DNA of 64,000 nt from DATEOR01 sp963841425 (GCA_963841425.1 CAWJCL010000002.1:1-64000); one strand, 5' to 3'; positions 15,743 through 24,482 are shown, numbered from the stretch's first letter. Program-made: numbers and translations. The notes: generated by a model from the sequence alone, not told the origin.

Positions 15743-16495
15743 TCAGAGGACGAGCACGTTGGCGAACACCTGCCAGGCGAGGAGGCTCTTCGCGACGAGG
15801 CTCAGCCAGAGATACCAGCGCTCCCCGTAGCGGTAGTCGCGCCACCGCCCGATCCGCTTGTACTGGAGGGCCTGGTTGACGGCGAAGCTGTTGAAGAGGA
15901 CGAAGAGCGAGACGAAGATCACGTAGACGAAGGTCGGCGGCGCGTGTCCGCGTCCCGCCGAGACGCCGATCTGCACCGCGATCGCGACCCACGCCACGGC
16001 GCCGACGACGCAGCCGAGCACGAAGGGCAGCCAGCGCGTTCGGGCCCTCTCCGGCGGGTTGAGCAGCTCCATCAGCCAACCGAGGAAGATCATCGCCGCG
16101 TCCAGGGCGAAGAGGGCGAGCAGCGCGACGTAGTCGGCGATGCCGGTCAGCATCGCGATCAGCACGACCATCAGCGAGGCCGACAGCGAGTACTCGAGCC
16201 ACCGGAACGGATTGACGCCTGCGGCGAGGCACCGCTCGTAGCGCGCGCGGAACGGCGGCAGCGCGACGAGCGCGTGGTCGAGCGCCGCGAGCAAGAGGAA
16301 CGCGCCGACCAGCGGGCCGATGCGCAACTCGAAGAGCACGTCCTGCACCGGCGGCCCGCTCCCCGGCTGGCCCTCCATGAAGGCGCCCGTCACTGGAAGC
16401 GAGAAGTCGGTCGAGAGCGCGAGGATCACCGCCGCCTGCGCCGCGTGGAGCACAGCCAGCCACGCGTTGCCGCGCCGAAGCGTTCTATCTTCCAT
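15743..16495 (-). CDS. Heliorhodopsin
   Basis: A 250-residue seven-helix membrane protein. The third helix carries RWLEYSLSASLMVVLIAML, the heliorhodopsin signature, with Glu101 in the place of the Schiff-base counterion (Glu107 of HeR-48C12). The seventh helix has SLVAKSLLAWQVFANVL with Lys236 as retinal attachment site. Heliorhodopsins have inverted topology compared with type 1 rhodopsins and a slow photocycle without proven pumping; roles in signalling, transport or enzyme control have been proposed. It lies 34 bp downstream of tspO on the same strand, so the two may be co-transcribed. No carotenoid or retinal synthesis gene is in the window. Confidence 0.9.
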   Translation of the reverse strand: MEDRTLRRGNAWLAVLHAAQAAVILALSTDFSLPVTGAFMEGQPGSGPPVQDVLFELRIGPLVGAFLLLAALDHALVALPPFRARYERCLAAGVNPFRWLEYSLSASLMVVLIAMLTGIADYVALLALFALDAAMIFLGWLMELLNPPERARTRWLPFVLGCVVGAVAWVAIAVQIGVSAGRGHAPPTFVYVIFVSLFVLFNSFAVNQALQYKRIGRWRDYRYGERWYLWLSLVAKSLLAWQVFANVLVL

Positions 16496-16529
16496 GCCGG
16501 GAGCCTAGGCGGTTCGGCGAGACGCTCGT

Positions 16530-16988
16530 CTAGGAGCGGTTCAGCCGCCAGATCTCGAGGTTGAGGGCCGCGGCATAGCTCGACCACGCCAGGTACGGCG
16601 CGTAGAGCAGCCCGGCCCGACGGTCGACGCGCGCGCTTGCGACCGCGGTGGCGGCGACGGCGGGCAGGAGCGCGCCGATGACAACCGCGCCGGCGCCGGT
16701 TCGGCGTGCGCCGAAGAAGACCGGCGTCCAGGCAGCGTTCAGCCCGAGCTGCAGCCACCACAGCGCAAGCGCACGCCGACGCCCGGGATCAGACGAGCGT
16801 GCAACCCGCCCCGCCGAGTACGCCATCTGTGCGTAGAGCAGAGTCCAAACCGGACCGAACGCCTGCGAGGGCGGCGTCCAACTCGGCTTGCGAAGACCGG
16901 GATACCAGGTGGCGACTGAGCGGCGCGTCGCCGCTCCTCCCCCGGCAGCCGCCACGGCAACCGCCGCTGCGTACCGGAACGTGCGCAC
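16530..16988 (-). CDS. tspO: TspO/MBR-family membrane protein
   Basis: A 152-residue protein with five hydrophobic helices and TspO hallmarks: WYPGLRKPSWTPPSQAFGPVWTLLYAQMAYSAG, then LQLGLNAAWTPVFFGARRTG and APYLAWSSYAAALNLEIWRLN. TspO proteins bind porphyrins and act in tetrapyrrole, stress and light-dependent regulation. GTG 16988 is used as start. It heads a two-gene unit with heliorhodopsin. Confidence 0.93.
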   Translation of the reverse strand: MRTFRYAAAVAVAAAGGGAATRRSVATWYPGLRKPSWTPPSQAFGPVWTLLYAQMAYSAGRVARSSDPGRRRALALWWLQLGLNAAWTPVFFGARRTGAGAVVIGALLPAVAATAVASARVDRRAGLLYAPYLAWSSYAAALNLEIWRLNRS

Positions 16989-17167
16989 ACACGGACGATA
17001 CCCCTGCGGTCGACCACAGCGCGCATCGCCTGCGCGATCGTTGGCGGGTGGCGATCGTCCTCTCCTTCCTCATCTCTCCGGCGTCGAAGGCGGATGGAGA
17101 TCTCCCGCAACGGCGATGGACCCGAATCCGTAGCGGGGGAATACCCTTCGCCGATGGCGGTGGCAGA

Positions 17168-17683
17168 GTGACGGGCTGGGAGACATCGGAGCGCGTCCTC
17201 GAGTCCGGCGCCTTCGAGTCGCGCCAGCGGGTATTCGTCGCGGAGCCCGTGGTCGACGCGTGCGAGGCGGGCGCCCGCACACTCGGTGTCACCTACTGGC
17301 AGGCGGTCGACCGCTTCACCCGCGGCGTCGTCCGTGCGAGCTGGACGGGCGGCGGAGGCAAGCTGAAGCTGCTCGGCGGTGCGACGCTGCTCACCTTCGG
17401 GCAGCCGGAGCTCTCGTTCGACGGCGGGCTTGTCAGCTGCCGGCACACGATCCAAGGTGGACTGCTCGCGCTCCGAGCCGGCGGCTCCGTCACGCTCGCA
17501 CAACGACCCGAGGGCGATCAGCAGGAGCTGAGCGTCACCGTCGAGGGGTACCTGCCGCGGCTCGCCGCCCGCGCGGGCGCGCCGCAGTGGACCGGGATGC
17601 TCTACGCGAAAGGGCAGAGCCCCTTCCATGCCGCGGTCAGCCGCCGCTACTTCGAGCTTCTGCTGCGGAGCCGGGCCCGATGA
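17168..17683 (+). CDS. Hypothetical protein coupled to an NAD(P)-binding protein
   Basis: A 171-residue protein from GTG 17168. It contains FVAEPVVDACEAGARTLGVTYWQAVDRFTRGVVRASW, a beta-rich middle (GKLKLLGGATLLTFGQPELSFDGGLVSCRHTIQGGLLAL) and ends FHAAVSRRYFELLLRSRAR. It looks like a small beta-sandwich protein, but I do not recognise a family. It overlaps the next gene by four bases (ATGA), which strongly supports the frame and suggests a shared function. Confidence 0.7.
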   Translation: MTGWETSERVLESGAFESRQRVFVAEPVVDACEAGARTLGVTYWQAVDRFTRGVVRASWTGGGGKLKLLGGATLLTFGQPELSFDGGLVSCRHTIQGGLLALRAGGSVTLAQRPEGDQQELSVTVEGYLPRLAARAGAPQWTGMLYAKGQSPFHAAVSRRYFELLLRSRAR

Positions 17684-18540
17684 ACGTCACCGTCTTCGGC
17701 GCAACCGGCGTCGTCGGCCGGGCGCTCGTGCCACTGCTGGCAGAGCACGAGCTGACCTCGGTCTCGCGCACCGCACGCGACGAGCCCGGCGCCCGCTGGA
17801 TGGTCGCCGACGCAGCGAGCGGCGACGGCGTCGCCGCGGCCCTGGAAGACGCCGACGTCGTCTACTACCTCGTCCACTCGCTCGGCGCCCAGAACTTCGA
17901 GGAGCAGGATCGCGCAGCAGCGGAGACGGTCGCGCGCGAGGCGGCGAACGCAGGCGTACGGCAGATCGTCTACCTCGGCGGGCTCGGCGCCGATGACCCC
18001 GACGCGTCGCCGCATCTGCGCAGCCGCCGCGAGACCGGAGAGCGGCTCGCCTCCGCGGGCGTCCCGGTAACGACTCTGCGTGCGGCCATGATCGTCGGCA
18101 AGGGGAGCGCCGCCTTCGAGACGATCCTCGGCCTGGTCAAGCGGCTACCGGTCATGGTGACGCCGAGCTGGGTCTCGACGCCGACGCAGCCGATCGCGCT
18201 CGACGACGTCGCTCGCTACCTGGCAGGCGTCTGCGGCAACGAAGCCGCCTACGGCGAGGGCTACGACACGGGCGGGCCCGAGGTGATGACCTACCGGCAG
18301 ATGATCGAGCGGATCGCTGCCCTGCTCGGCCGCAAGCCGCTAATCGTCGAGGTCCCGGTACTGACGCCTTACCTCTCCGCGCTCTGGCTGAACCTTGTCA
18401 CGCCGGTGAGCGCGTCGGTCGCGCGGCCGCTCGTCGAAGGGCTGCGCAATCCGACGATCGCGCGCGAGGAGCGGATCCGGAAGCTGTTGCCGCTCGAGCT
18501 CACGCCGTTCGACGAGGCGGCGCGGCGGGCGCTCGCGTGA
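17680..18540 (+). CDS. NAD(P)-binding atypical SDR (NmrA/NDUFA9-like)
   Basis: A 286-residue Rossmann protein with the glycine motif VTVFGATGVVGRALVPLL at the N-terminus, DADVVYYLVHSLG, then QIVYLGGLGADD and a C-terminal part that typically binds substrate (GPEVMTYRQMIERIAALLGRKP). The usual SDR Tyr-x3-Lys is absent, as in the atypical NmrA-like and complex-I-linked members, so catalysis is doubtful; it may be a redox sensor or quinone-linked protein. Coupled to the preceding gene by an ATGA overlap. Confidence 0.85.
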   Translation: MNVTVFGATGVVGRALVPLLAEHELTSVSRTARDEPGARWMVADAASGDGVAAALEDADVVYYLVHSLGAQNFEEQDRAAAETVAREAANAGVRQIVYLGGLGADDPDASPHLRSRRETGERLASAGVPVTTLRAAMIVGKGSAAFETILGLVKRLPVMVTPSWVSTPTQPIALDDVARYLAGVCGNEAAYGEGYDTGGPEVMTYRQMIERIAALLGRKPLIVEVPVLTPYLSALWLNLVTPVSASVARPLVEGLRNPTIAREERIRKLLPLELTPFDEAARRALA

Positions 18541-18783
18541 AGCAGCACGGGCACCTCACCAGTCCGGTAGTCGAAGATCCCCTCGAACGCTTCGGAGCCG
18601 GCCGCTATGCCTTCATGTCGGCGCGCAGTACTGTGAAGCTGGATACAAACGCGGGTAAGCCTTCGCTCACGCCGCTGCTCTGAGGATCGGCCCTGCTGAG
18701 CCTCGTGACGCCAGCGTTCTCTTTCTCGTGTCGTGCCCGGAATGCAGGCCAATTGAGTGCCTGTCCATTGATGGGAGGAAGAG

Positions 18784-19464
18784 ATGAGGGTGTGCATCGT
18801 TGGCGCTTCTGGGAAGCTTGGGCAGTACATGGTCCAGCAGTCGCTGGATCGCGGTTACGAGGTGGTCGGCGTGTGCCGCAAGGAAAGCGTGGGGAAGCTC
18901 GACCCGTTCAAGGGGCGCATCACTGTCATTCCGGGAGCGACCGACGACCGCGAGGTCATCAAGCGCGCTGTCGCGAGATGCGACGGGGTTCTCGTCGTGA
19001 TGACCCCGCGAGGCGTCCACGGGTACTCGACGGGAACGACCCAGGCGGTGCTCGACTATGCGCCTCCAGGCGCGCGCCTCATCTTCTCGTGCGGATGGCA
19101 CATCACCCTCGACGGCCAGGACGTGTACTCGCTGAAGCTCAAGACCCTCGTGAAGGTCTTCGGCCCGCTCGCGCGTCTCGCTCGCTTCGCCGATCTCGAC
19201 GACCAGGTGGAGGCAGCCCGGCGGATCTTCACCAGCGACACGCGGTGGACCGTCGTACGCGGCAGCGACCTTGAGGAGGGCGAGAGTCAGGGCCTGCCCG
19301 TGTGGAGCAGGCACGTGGGTGATCCCATTCTCGAGAGCAACATCACGCGCCGCGTCGACTTCGCCCTTTTCATGGTGGAGGCTCTCGACAACGACGGACT
19401 GGTCCACGAGGCCCCCGCGATCGTGGGCCGCCAGACGCCCTCGGCGCTCGCGTACGCCGCCTAG
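18784..19464 (+). CDS. NmrA-like NAD(P)-binding protein
   Basis: A 226-residue Rossmann-fold protein: VCIVGASGKLGQYMVQQSL is the dinucleotide motif, followed by ITVIPGATDDREVIKRAVARCDGVLVVMTP. A substrate-like region follows (RLIFSCGWHITLDGQDVY, WTVVRGSDLEEGE). It is preceded by GGGAGGAAGAG, a good ribosome site. It resembles NAD(P)H-sensing or reductase members of the extended SDR group; a substrate cannot be named. Confidence 0.83.
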   Translation: MRVCIVGASGKLGQYMVQQSLDRGYEVVGVCRKESVGKLDPFKGRITVIPGATDDREVIKRAVARCDGVLVVMTPRGVHGYSTGTTQAVLDYAPPGARLIFSCGWHITLDGQDVYSLKLKTLVKVFGPLARLARFADLDDQVEAARRIFTSDTRWTVVRGSDLEEGESQGLPVWSRHVGDPILESNITRRVDFALFMVEALDNDGLVHEAPAIVGRQTPSALAYAA

Positions 19465-19479
19465 CGAGCGCACCCTCAG

Positions 19480-19514
19480 GTGTGGGCCAGTGTTCGGGAA
19501 TGACCCCTGAGCGG
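19480..19514 (+). repeat. Dispersed hairpin repeat, copy 1
   Basis: A ~35-bp element with the core GCCAGTGTTCGGGAATGAC and a following CCCTGAGCGG. GTTCGGG can pair with the downstream CCCTGAGC using G-U pairs. It contains the ATG at 19500. Related copies are at 19819, 21081 and 22257. Confidence 0.6.
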
Positions 19515-19817
19515 CACACTGTCTCCCTGCCGTTCACGATGGAGATCGAAGACGTCTACCGCTTGTCGGACGGGCGGACGATCCTGGTCGGCGCGGTCGA
19601 CTCCGGAATGGGTTTCGTCTCGTCGCTCGACTGCGCTCTACTCGTAGATGGCCGCGAGGTTCAGAGGCTCGTCGTCTCGGAGGAGCTGCCTGAGAAGCGA
19701 TCCGATCCTGACTCCGGGAACCGAGCGGTCGGCACAGCCGACGATGTGTCCGTTGCGGATGAGTTGTTCCGGGCGGGCAGATGTCGGTTGGTTGGGCTGG
19801 CTCAACATCGACCGTGA
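19500..19817 (+). CDS. Small protein with an EF-Tu-domain-2-like beta barrel
   Basis: A 105-residue protein. The start (MTPERHTVSLPFTMEIEDVYRL) and SDGRTILVGAVDSG resemble the beta-barrel domain 2 of translational GTPases, where FxIEDVxxxxGRGTVxxGxVxxG is typical; the end is ELFRAGRCRLVGLAQHRP. No GTPase domain is present, so it would be a stand-alone barrel. ATG 19539 is an alternative start. The gene starts and ends inside or next to copies of a dispersed hairpin repeat. Confidence 0.55.
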   Translation: MTPERHTVSLPFTMEIEDVYRLSDGRTILVGAVDSGMGFVSSLDCALLVDGREVQRLVVSEELPEKRSDPDSGNRAVGTADDVSVADELFRAGRCRLVGLAQHRP

Positions 19818-19818
19818 C

Positions 19819-19853
19819 GTGTGCGAGTGTTCAGGAATGTCCCCCGAGCGGGG
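19819..19853 (+). repeat. Dispersed hairpin repeat, copy 2
   Basis: GTGTGCGAGTGTTCAGGAAT followed by GTCCCCCGAGCGGGG; shares most positions with copy 1 and lies just after the stop at 19817. Confidence 0.6.
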
Positions 19854-19880
19854 TCGCAAGTCGAGCTCGGATCGCTTGGG

Positions 19881-20144
19881 TTACGCCTCGATCAGAATCA
19901 CCAGCGTCTCGGGAAGGACGCCGTCGTGTGCCATCGCGTCTGCGGCTGGCTGCGTCTCCATCGCGGCCATGACGGCATCCATGTCGGCAACGTCCATCAC
20001 CAACCCGACTCGGGTTGGATTCTCCGGATCGATAAATGTCCGGATGTTGGTGACTCCGAGGGGCCCGAAGAACTCCTCACGCTTCGGGGAAGCGAGCCAG
20101 TGATCCTTGTCCTTCACGTCGTGGTAGGCCATCACAGTGGGCAT
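19881..20144 (-). CDS. Small conserved-looking hypothetical protein (dimeric barrel-like)
   Basis: An 87-residue protein from ATG 20144, five bases after a GGAG site. It reads PTVMAYHDVKDKDHWLASPKREEFFGPLGVTNIRTFIDPENPTRVGLVMDVADMDAVMAAME, a ferredoxin-like beta-alpha-beta pattern of small stress-related barrels. No active site is apparent. Single gene. Confidence 0.72.
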   Translation of the reverse strand: MPTVMAYHDVKDKDHWLASPKREEFFGPLGVTNIRTFIDPENPTRVGLVMDVADMDAVMAAMETQPAADAMAHDGVLPETLVILIEA

Positions 20145-20372
20145 CAAATCTCCTTATGCTTGAACGGCATGGCCGATCGGGTGCCCGAACCATATGCCAT
20201 GCACTGGTGCGTGCCGTAGAACGCGCTGCTCGTACGACTCGAAAGCTCCTTAGGGACAGCGTCCACACCCATCGCTCTAAACCCGAGGCCAACGGGGAGA
20301 CGAGATCGGCTGAGCCGCTTGCGGCGAGGGATCCCTTGGCCGATCCCGGCGGGGGGCCCGGTGGCCTACGCC

Positions 20373-20975
20373 CTAGGAGAAAACCTCGGCTCGGAAGACG
20401 ATGATGGTCTGGAACCCGTCGCCGTCGACTTGGTAGGCGTAGCAACCGGGTGCCCTCAGGCGTGTGAACGACGGGAACTGTCGCCAGGCAGCGTCGCTAC
20501 CACCCGGCTCGAACTGCATCTTCCAGTCCGGCTGTGAGTGCTCCCCGAATCCGAGTCGGCCGCGCGCGTCGATCCGGGCCCCACGAATGAGGATGGGGCC
20601 CTGGTACTTCGCGTCAGCAACCCAGAGCACCTTTTGCCCGCTCCATTCGCTGGGGTACCAGGACTGCGTTTCTACCGCGGGATAGATGAACTGAAGAAGC
20701 CCGTGTGGTATGCCGACCGGGTAGACAGGTCCCTCCCCAAGAAGCGGGCCGAACTCGGCGGTAGTGCGCCGCGCACTGGAGACTGGGCACGATTCGCCGG
20801 GTGCGACCACAGGAAGGGCAAGCGCAGGCGGCGACTCAGCAGTCTCCGTGGCGGCGGTGCTGTGCGATGTTCTGTTACAGCCGGCTACGAAGAACGCACC
20901 TGAGATGAGAGCGAGCGCGAAACCTGCCAGTGAGAGGCATCTTGTCGTCGTTCTCCAAGAATACGACGCTTGCAC
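20373..20975 (-). CDS. Putative lipoprotein of unknown function
   Basis: A 200-residue protein with a signal peptide: charged N-terminus, hydrophobic core LSLAGFALALISGAFFVAGC and lipobox Cys, so it should be exported and lipid-anchored. The mature part contains PVYPVGIPHGLLQFIYPAVETQSWYPSEWSGQKVLWVADAKYQGPILIRGARID and a C-terminal FTRLRAPGCYAYQVDGDGFQTIIVFRAEV, a beta-rich domain of unknown role. It is flanked by non-coding DNA. Confidence 0.72.
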   Translation of the reverse strand: MQASYSWRTTTRCLSLAGFALALISGAFFVAGCNRTSHSTAATETAESPPALALPVVAPGESCPVSSARRTTAEFGPLLGEGPVYPVGIPHGLLQFIYPAVETQSWYPSEWSGQKVLWVADAKYQGPILIRGARIDARGRLGFGEHSQPDWKMQFEPGGSDAAWRQFPSFTRLRAPGCYAYQVDGDGFQTIIVFRAEVFS

Positions 20976-21080
20976 CAGGCGTCCCGAGAGGGCACAGGCG
21001 CGCCGACTTGATCTAGTAACTCACGGCAGTGACAGAACAACCGCGTCCATTCCGCTGGTTCCAGCAAACGACACGCTCGC

Positions 21081-21112
21081 GTGCGCCAGTGTTCACGAAT
21101 GGCGCCTGGGCG
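21081..21112 (+). repeat. Dispersed hairpin repeat, copy 3
   Basis: GTGCGCCAGTGTTCACGAATG followed by GCGCCTGGGCG; lies between the lipoprotein gene and the VOC gene. Confidence 0.55.
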
Positions 21113-21123
21113 CACGTCCGGCG

Positions 21124-21561
21124 TTAGCCGATTTGCTCGGCCAGCCCGATGAGAATGCCCTCGGGGCCTCGGACATAGCAGAGCCGATACACGTCTTCGT
21201 ACTGGACCACTTCGTCGACGAGCTGCGCGCCGTGCTCGCGGAGCCGGGCCAGCGTATCGTCGAGGTCGTCCACGGCGAACATGACGCGGAGGTAGCCGAG
21301 AGCGTTCACCGGAGCGTTCCGGTGATCGGCGACCGCAGGCGGCGTTAGAAAGCGCGAGAGTTCGATCCGGCCGTGGCCGTCCGGCGTATGCATCATGGCG
21401 ATCTCGACGCGCTGGTCGCGCAGTCCAGTGACGCGCCCTGACCAGTCTCCTTCGATCATGGCTCGCCCTTGGAGTTCAAGTCCCAGCTCGGCGAAAAAAG
21501 AGATGGCGGCATCAAGCGATTCCACCACGATGCCGACGTTGTCCATCCGTTGAAGCCCCAC
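21124..21561 (-). CDS. VOC/glyoxalase-superfamily protein
   Basis: A 145-residue protein with the VOC beta-alpha-beta-beta-beta modules: MDNVGIVVESLDAAISFFAELGLELQGRA, RVEIAMMHTPDGHGRIELSRF and ALGYLRVMFAVDDLDDTLARLREHGAQLVDEVVQYEDVYRLCYVRGPEGILIGLAEQI. The Glu/His positions typical of metal sites are partly present. The start is ambiguous between GTG 21561, which adds VGLQR and matches relatives, and ATG 21546. Substrate unknown. Confidence 0.82.
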   Translation of the reverse strand: MGLQRMDNVGIVVESLDAAISFFAELGLELQGRAMIEGDWSGRVTGLRDQRVEIAMMHTPDGHGRIELSRFLTPPAVADHRNAPVNALGYLRVMFAVDDLDDTLARLREHGAQLVDEVVQYEDVYRLCYVRGPEGILIGLAEQIG

Positions 21562-21738
21562 GCGGCCATTCTTGCGGATCGCAAAGAGATCACCGGTGCC
21601 CGCAAGGCACGCGGGATCAGATGTCCGTACCTCTGGCTGCGCACGTGTTCCGGAACGACGCCGGAAGGCATCCGGGCGTGACAAGGGCGGGCGCGATGAC
21701 AGGCCACCCTACGACGGCACACACGTTCCGTTCCTACC

Positions 21739-22209
21739 TCAGTCGAGGCGCAGGATCGTTTCCTCGATCTCCTCACGGCGACCGTGTGCGAAGCCGCGGT
21801 TGACGCCAATGCGTCGGAACCCAGCTTTCTCAAGTACTCGAAGCGAACCGACGTTGTCCGAGGCCGCTCGGGCGTACACCGGACGCTCGGCAGTCTCGGC
21901 AAGAACAATCTGTAGTGCTGCGCTGGCGATGCCTTTCCCCCATTGCGTTCGGTCTACCCAGTAGGTCACCTCGAGCTGATTGTCGATTCGGAAGGACCCG
22001 ATCGTTCCAGCGACGGCTCCGTCGACATCAATGACTCGGTGCGAGACGCTGGTATCGGTCCGCAGGCGCGACATCCGGTCGAGAAACGCGCGGCGATCGG
22101 TCTGATCCTCGGCCGTGAAGGCGGCCATCCGGATCGACTCCGGATCCGTCACTTGCTGATAGATCGTGTCGAGATCCCGGTCCTCGAGCGGCCTCAGCGA
22201 GACGTTCAT
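21739..22209 (-). CDS. GNAT-family N-acetyltransferase
   Basis: A 156-residue protein of the RimJ/RimL-like GNAT type. It begins VSLRPLEDRDLDTIYQQVTD, has VAGTIGSFRIDNQLEVTYWVDRTQWGKGIASAALQIVL with the acetyl-CoA pyrophosphate loop QWGKGIA, and ends with RAASDNVGSLRVLEKAGFRRIG, the classic GNAT motif. Likely acetylates a small amine or a protein N-terminus. ATG 22209 is chosen to match family N-termini. Confidence 0.88.
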   Translation of the reverse strand: MNVSLRPLEDRDLDTIYQQVTDPESIRMAAFTAEDQTDRRAFLDRMSRLRTDTSVSHRVIDVDGAVAGTIGSFRIDNQLEVTYWVDRTQWGKGIASAALQIVLAETAERPVYARAASDNVGSLRVLEKAGFRRIGVNRGFAHGRREEIEETILRLD

Positions 22210-22256
22210 CTGGGCGATTCTAAGGGTGTCGCTTGCCTGATCGGTTCCAGATAGTC

Positions 22257-22287
22257 GCCTGGGCCAGCGTTCGGGAGACCCCCGAGC
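22257..22287 (+). repeat. Dispersed hairpin repeat, copy 4
   Basis: GCCTGGGCCAGCGTTCGGGA followed by GACCCCCGAGC; GTTCGGG pairs with CCCCGAGC. Lies between the GNAT start and the stop of the oxidoreductase. Confidence 0.55.
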
Positions 22288-22426
22288 TAGTCTCGCTTCT
22301 CCTTGTTCATGGTGCAGGCTGTGGTCCGTGGGGCGTTCGATAAATGGAGCTGTGCCCCGTGCGGCGTCACGGTCGACGCTCGGAGTTCGATACATCCACG
22401 GTAGAGGTCACGGCCGCACGCGCCGG

Positions 22427-23161
22427 CTAGTCAGTGCCAACCTCGAGCACGACCTTGCCACGCTTCCCGCGGCCCGCGACTCGCTCGAACGCCGCCCGGG
22501 CCTCCGTGAGCGGAAAAACCGAGTCGACCTCCGCGCGAAGCTCGCCTGCGTCCACGAGCGTTCTCAACTCCAGCAGTTGCTCGTGGTCGGGTTCGACGAT
22601 GAAGTAGATCGCGCCCGGCATCTCCTCTGCGATCGTGACCACGCGCTCGCCAGCGGGGACCTCGCCGCCACGAGTGTCGAAGACCAGATCGACTGGACCG
22701 CTCGCCACGACCGCTGCGCCGGCGTGTCGCGCAAGCTGGACGCCGATGTGCCCAACCCCGCCCGAGGCGCCCGTTACCAGCACCCGCTCGCCTCGGGCGA
22801 GCCGCCCGTGCACAAACAGTGCTTGCCAGGCGGTCAGCCCACCCATCGGCAGAGCTGCCGCCTCGACGTGGCTCAGCCGCAAGGGCTTCGGTGCAAGCAC
22901 ATCGGCTGGGACGACGGCGTACTCGGCAGCCACGCCGTCACGATCGAAAGGCGTGAGCGCATATACCTCGTCACCGCTGCCGACGACAACGCCCGAAAGC
23001 TCGTAAGACGGAATCGCCGGCAATCGATCGACCGGCCACTCCAGCTCGCCACGTGTAATCGCTGCCGCATGCACGCGCACCAGCACCTCGCCCGGATCCG
23101 GCGACGGCGTCTCGATCTCCTCAACCTTCAAGCCGTCATCGTGCAGCCGTACCGCTAGCAC
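22427..23161 (-). CDS. Zinc-free medium-chain quinone-oxidoreductase-like protein
   Basis: A 244-residue MDR-family protein: AITRGELEWPVDRLPAIPSYELSGVVVGSG, then AVVPADVLAPKPLRLSHVEAAALPMGGLTAWQAL, NADPH motif VLVTGASGGVGHIGVQLARHAGA. It is shorter than usual (about 320 residues) and part of the Rossmann domain after the first strands seems contracted. GTG 23161 follows a GGGGAG site. It probably reduces enones or quinones with NADPH; substrate unknown. Confidence 0.82.
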   Translation of the reverse strand: MLAVRLHDDGLKVEEIETPSPDPGEVLVRVHAAAITRGELEWPVDRLPAIPSYELSGVVVGSGDEVYALTPFDRDGVAAEYAVVPADVLAPKPLRLSHVEAAALPMGGLTAWQALFVHGRLARGERVLVTGASGGVGHIGVQLARHAGAAVVASGPVDLVFDTRGGEVPAGERVVTIAEEMPGAIYFIVEPDHEQLLELRTLVDAGELRAEVDSVFPLTEARAAFERVAGRGKRGKVVLEVGTD

Positions 23162-23600
23162 ACTGCTCCCCTGCCCCTGTTGGACTTCGTTCCTCAGGAG
23201 ATCTTGCCATCTACCACCAAAAGGTGGATGAAGCGCGATCCGGCCAATCTTCCGCGAATCTACCAACCTCGGCACGGGCGGGTCGCGAGGCGAGACGCAG
23301 AAGGAGACGATCGCGCGCCCGCGACCGCCGGCGTCAGGGGCCGGACAGCGACGCGCCGCGGCGCCCGAGGTAGCGACGAACCGGACGGTCTGCGACCGCA
23401 CCCGGTCGCCCCCGGCCTTCATCAGCTCCTGGGTCAGCTCTGATTGCACATGTAGCTGAGGGAGGATCTCGCTCGAGGGCTCGAGTTCGTATCAGCTCGA
23501 GATGTTGACGCGGTGCGCGATCTCGTTAGGCTCGGAACCGGCGAACGGACACAGCCCGACGACTAGGCGACTGTCGATGACTTGGCGAGGAGACGTGCGC
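23162..23600. other. Non-coding stretch before the GAP-family gene
   Basis: 439 bp with no gene-like frame or recognisable structure. Confidence 0.5.
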
Positions 23601-24275
23601 ATGGGACAGGCGGTCGGTGACATGCTCCCAGCCGCGGTGGGCGTCGCGATCAGCCCGCTGCCGATCGTCGCGGTCGTCCTGATGCTGGTCTCCGCTCGGG
23701 GTCGCGCCAACGGACCGGCGTTCCTCATCGGCTGGGTCGCTGGCGTCGCCGGCGCGGGAGCACTCCTCCTCCTGATAGCCAGCGGTGCCGGCGCACACGA
23801 CGAAGGGCAGCCTGCCGATTGGGTGAGCTGGCTGAAGCTCCTGCTCGGGCTCAGCCTCCTCCTGCTGGCGGCCAAGCAGTGGCGCGGACGACCCCACGAC
23901 GGCGTCGAGGCACCGACGCCGACGTGGATGGGCGCGCTCGACGCGTTCAAGCCACCGAAGGCCGCGGGGGTGGGGATCGTCCTCTCGGCGCTGAACCCCA
24001 AGAACCTCCTCCTGATCGTCGCGGGGATGGCTTCGATCGCACAGACCGGCATCCCGGCCAACGAGCAGGCGATTGCACTACTGGTCTTCACGCTCATCGC
24101 GTCCATCGGGGTCGCGATTCCCGTCGTCATCTATTTCGCACTCGGGGAGCGCTCATTCGACCTTCTCCGTCGGATGAAGACCTGGATGGCCCACAACAAT
24201 GCGGTGATCATGGCGGTGCTGCTCCTCGTCATCGGTGTGAAGCTCATCGGAGACGCGATCTCTGGACTCGCCTGA
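23601..24275 (+). CDS. GAP/LysE-like membrane protein
   Basis: A 224-residue polytopic protein with about six helices, starting at ATG 23601 after GAGGAG. It has MLPAAVGVAISPLPIVAVVLMLVSARGRANGPAFLIGWVAG, AFKPPKAAGVGIVLSALNPKNLLLIVAGMASI, the typical pattern of the GAP family (GPL-addressing protein related, LysE-like) in actinobacteria. Such proteins are linked to lipid or small-molecule export, but substrates are largely unknown. Single gene. Confidence 0.83.
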   Translation: MGQAVGDMLPAAVGVAISPLPIVAVVLMLVSARGRANGPAFLIGWVAGVAGAGALLLLIASGAGAHDEGQPADWVSWLKLLLGLSLLLLAAKQWRGRPHDGVEAPTPTWMGALDAFKPPKAAGVGIVLSALNPKNLLLIVAGMASIAQTGIPANEQAIALLVFTLIASIGVAIPVVIYFALGERSFDLLRRMKTWMAHNNAVIMAVLLLVIGVKLIGDAISGLA

Positions 24276-24482
24276 GTACTCACTGGACCCGCGCGAAGAG
24301 TGATGGAGCGTTTATGAAGCCCAGCGGGCGCAATCAGTGGCAACTCGCGGCAAGGGAGACGAGCGCGCAAACCCCAGAAACAAGCCAAAACCGGTGCCAC
24401 CGGTTGCAACCAGTTGCCGCTGAACCTTGATGGTAGGAGTGGGCAGACGGGTTCGCCCCAATGCAAAGTGGATGCAAGGAGG

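Noticed and set aside
19480..22287. Integron cassette array
   Set aside because: The repeats do not show attC core sites (GTTRRRY/RYYYAAC) and no integrase is present; kept only as dispersed hairpin repeat.
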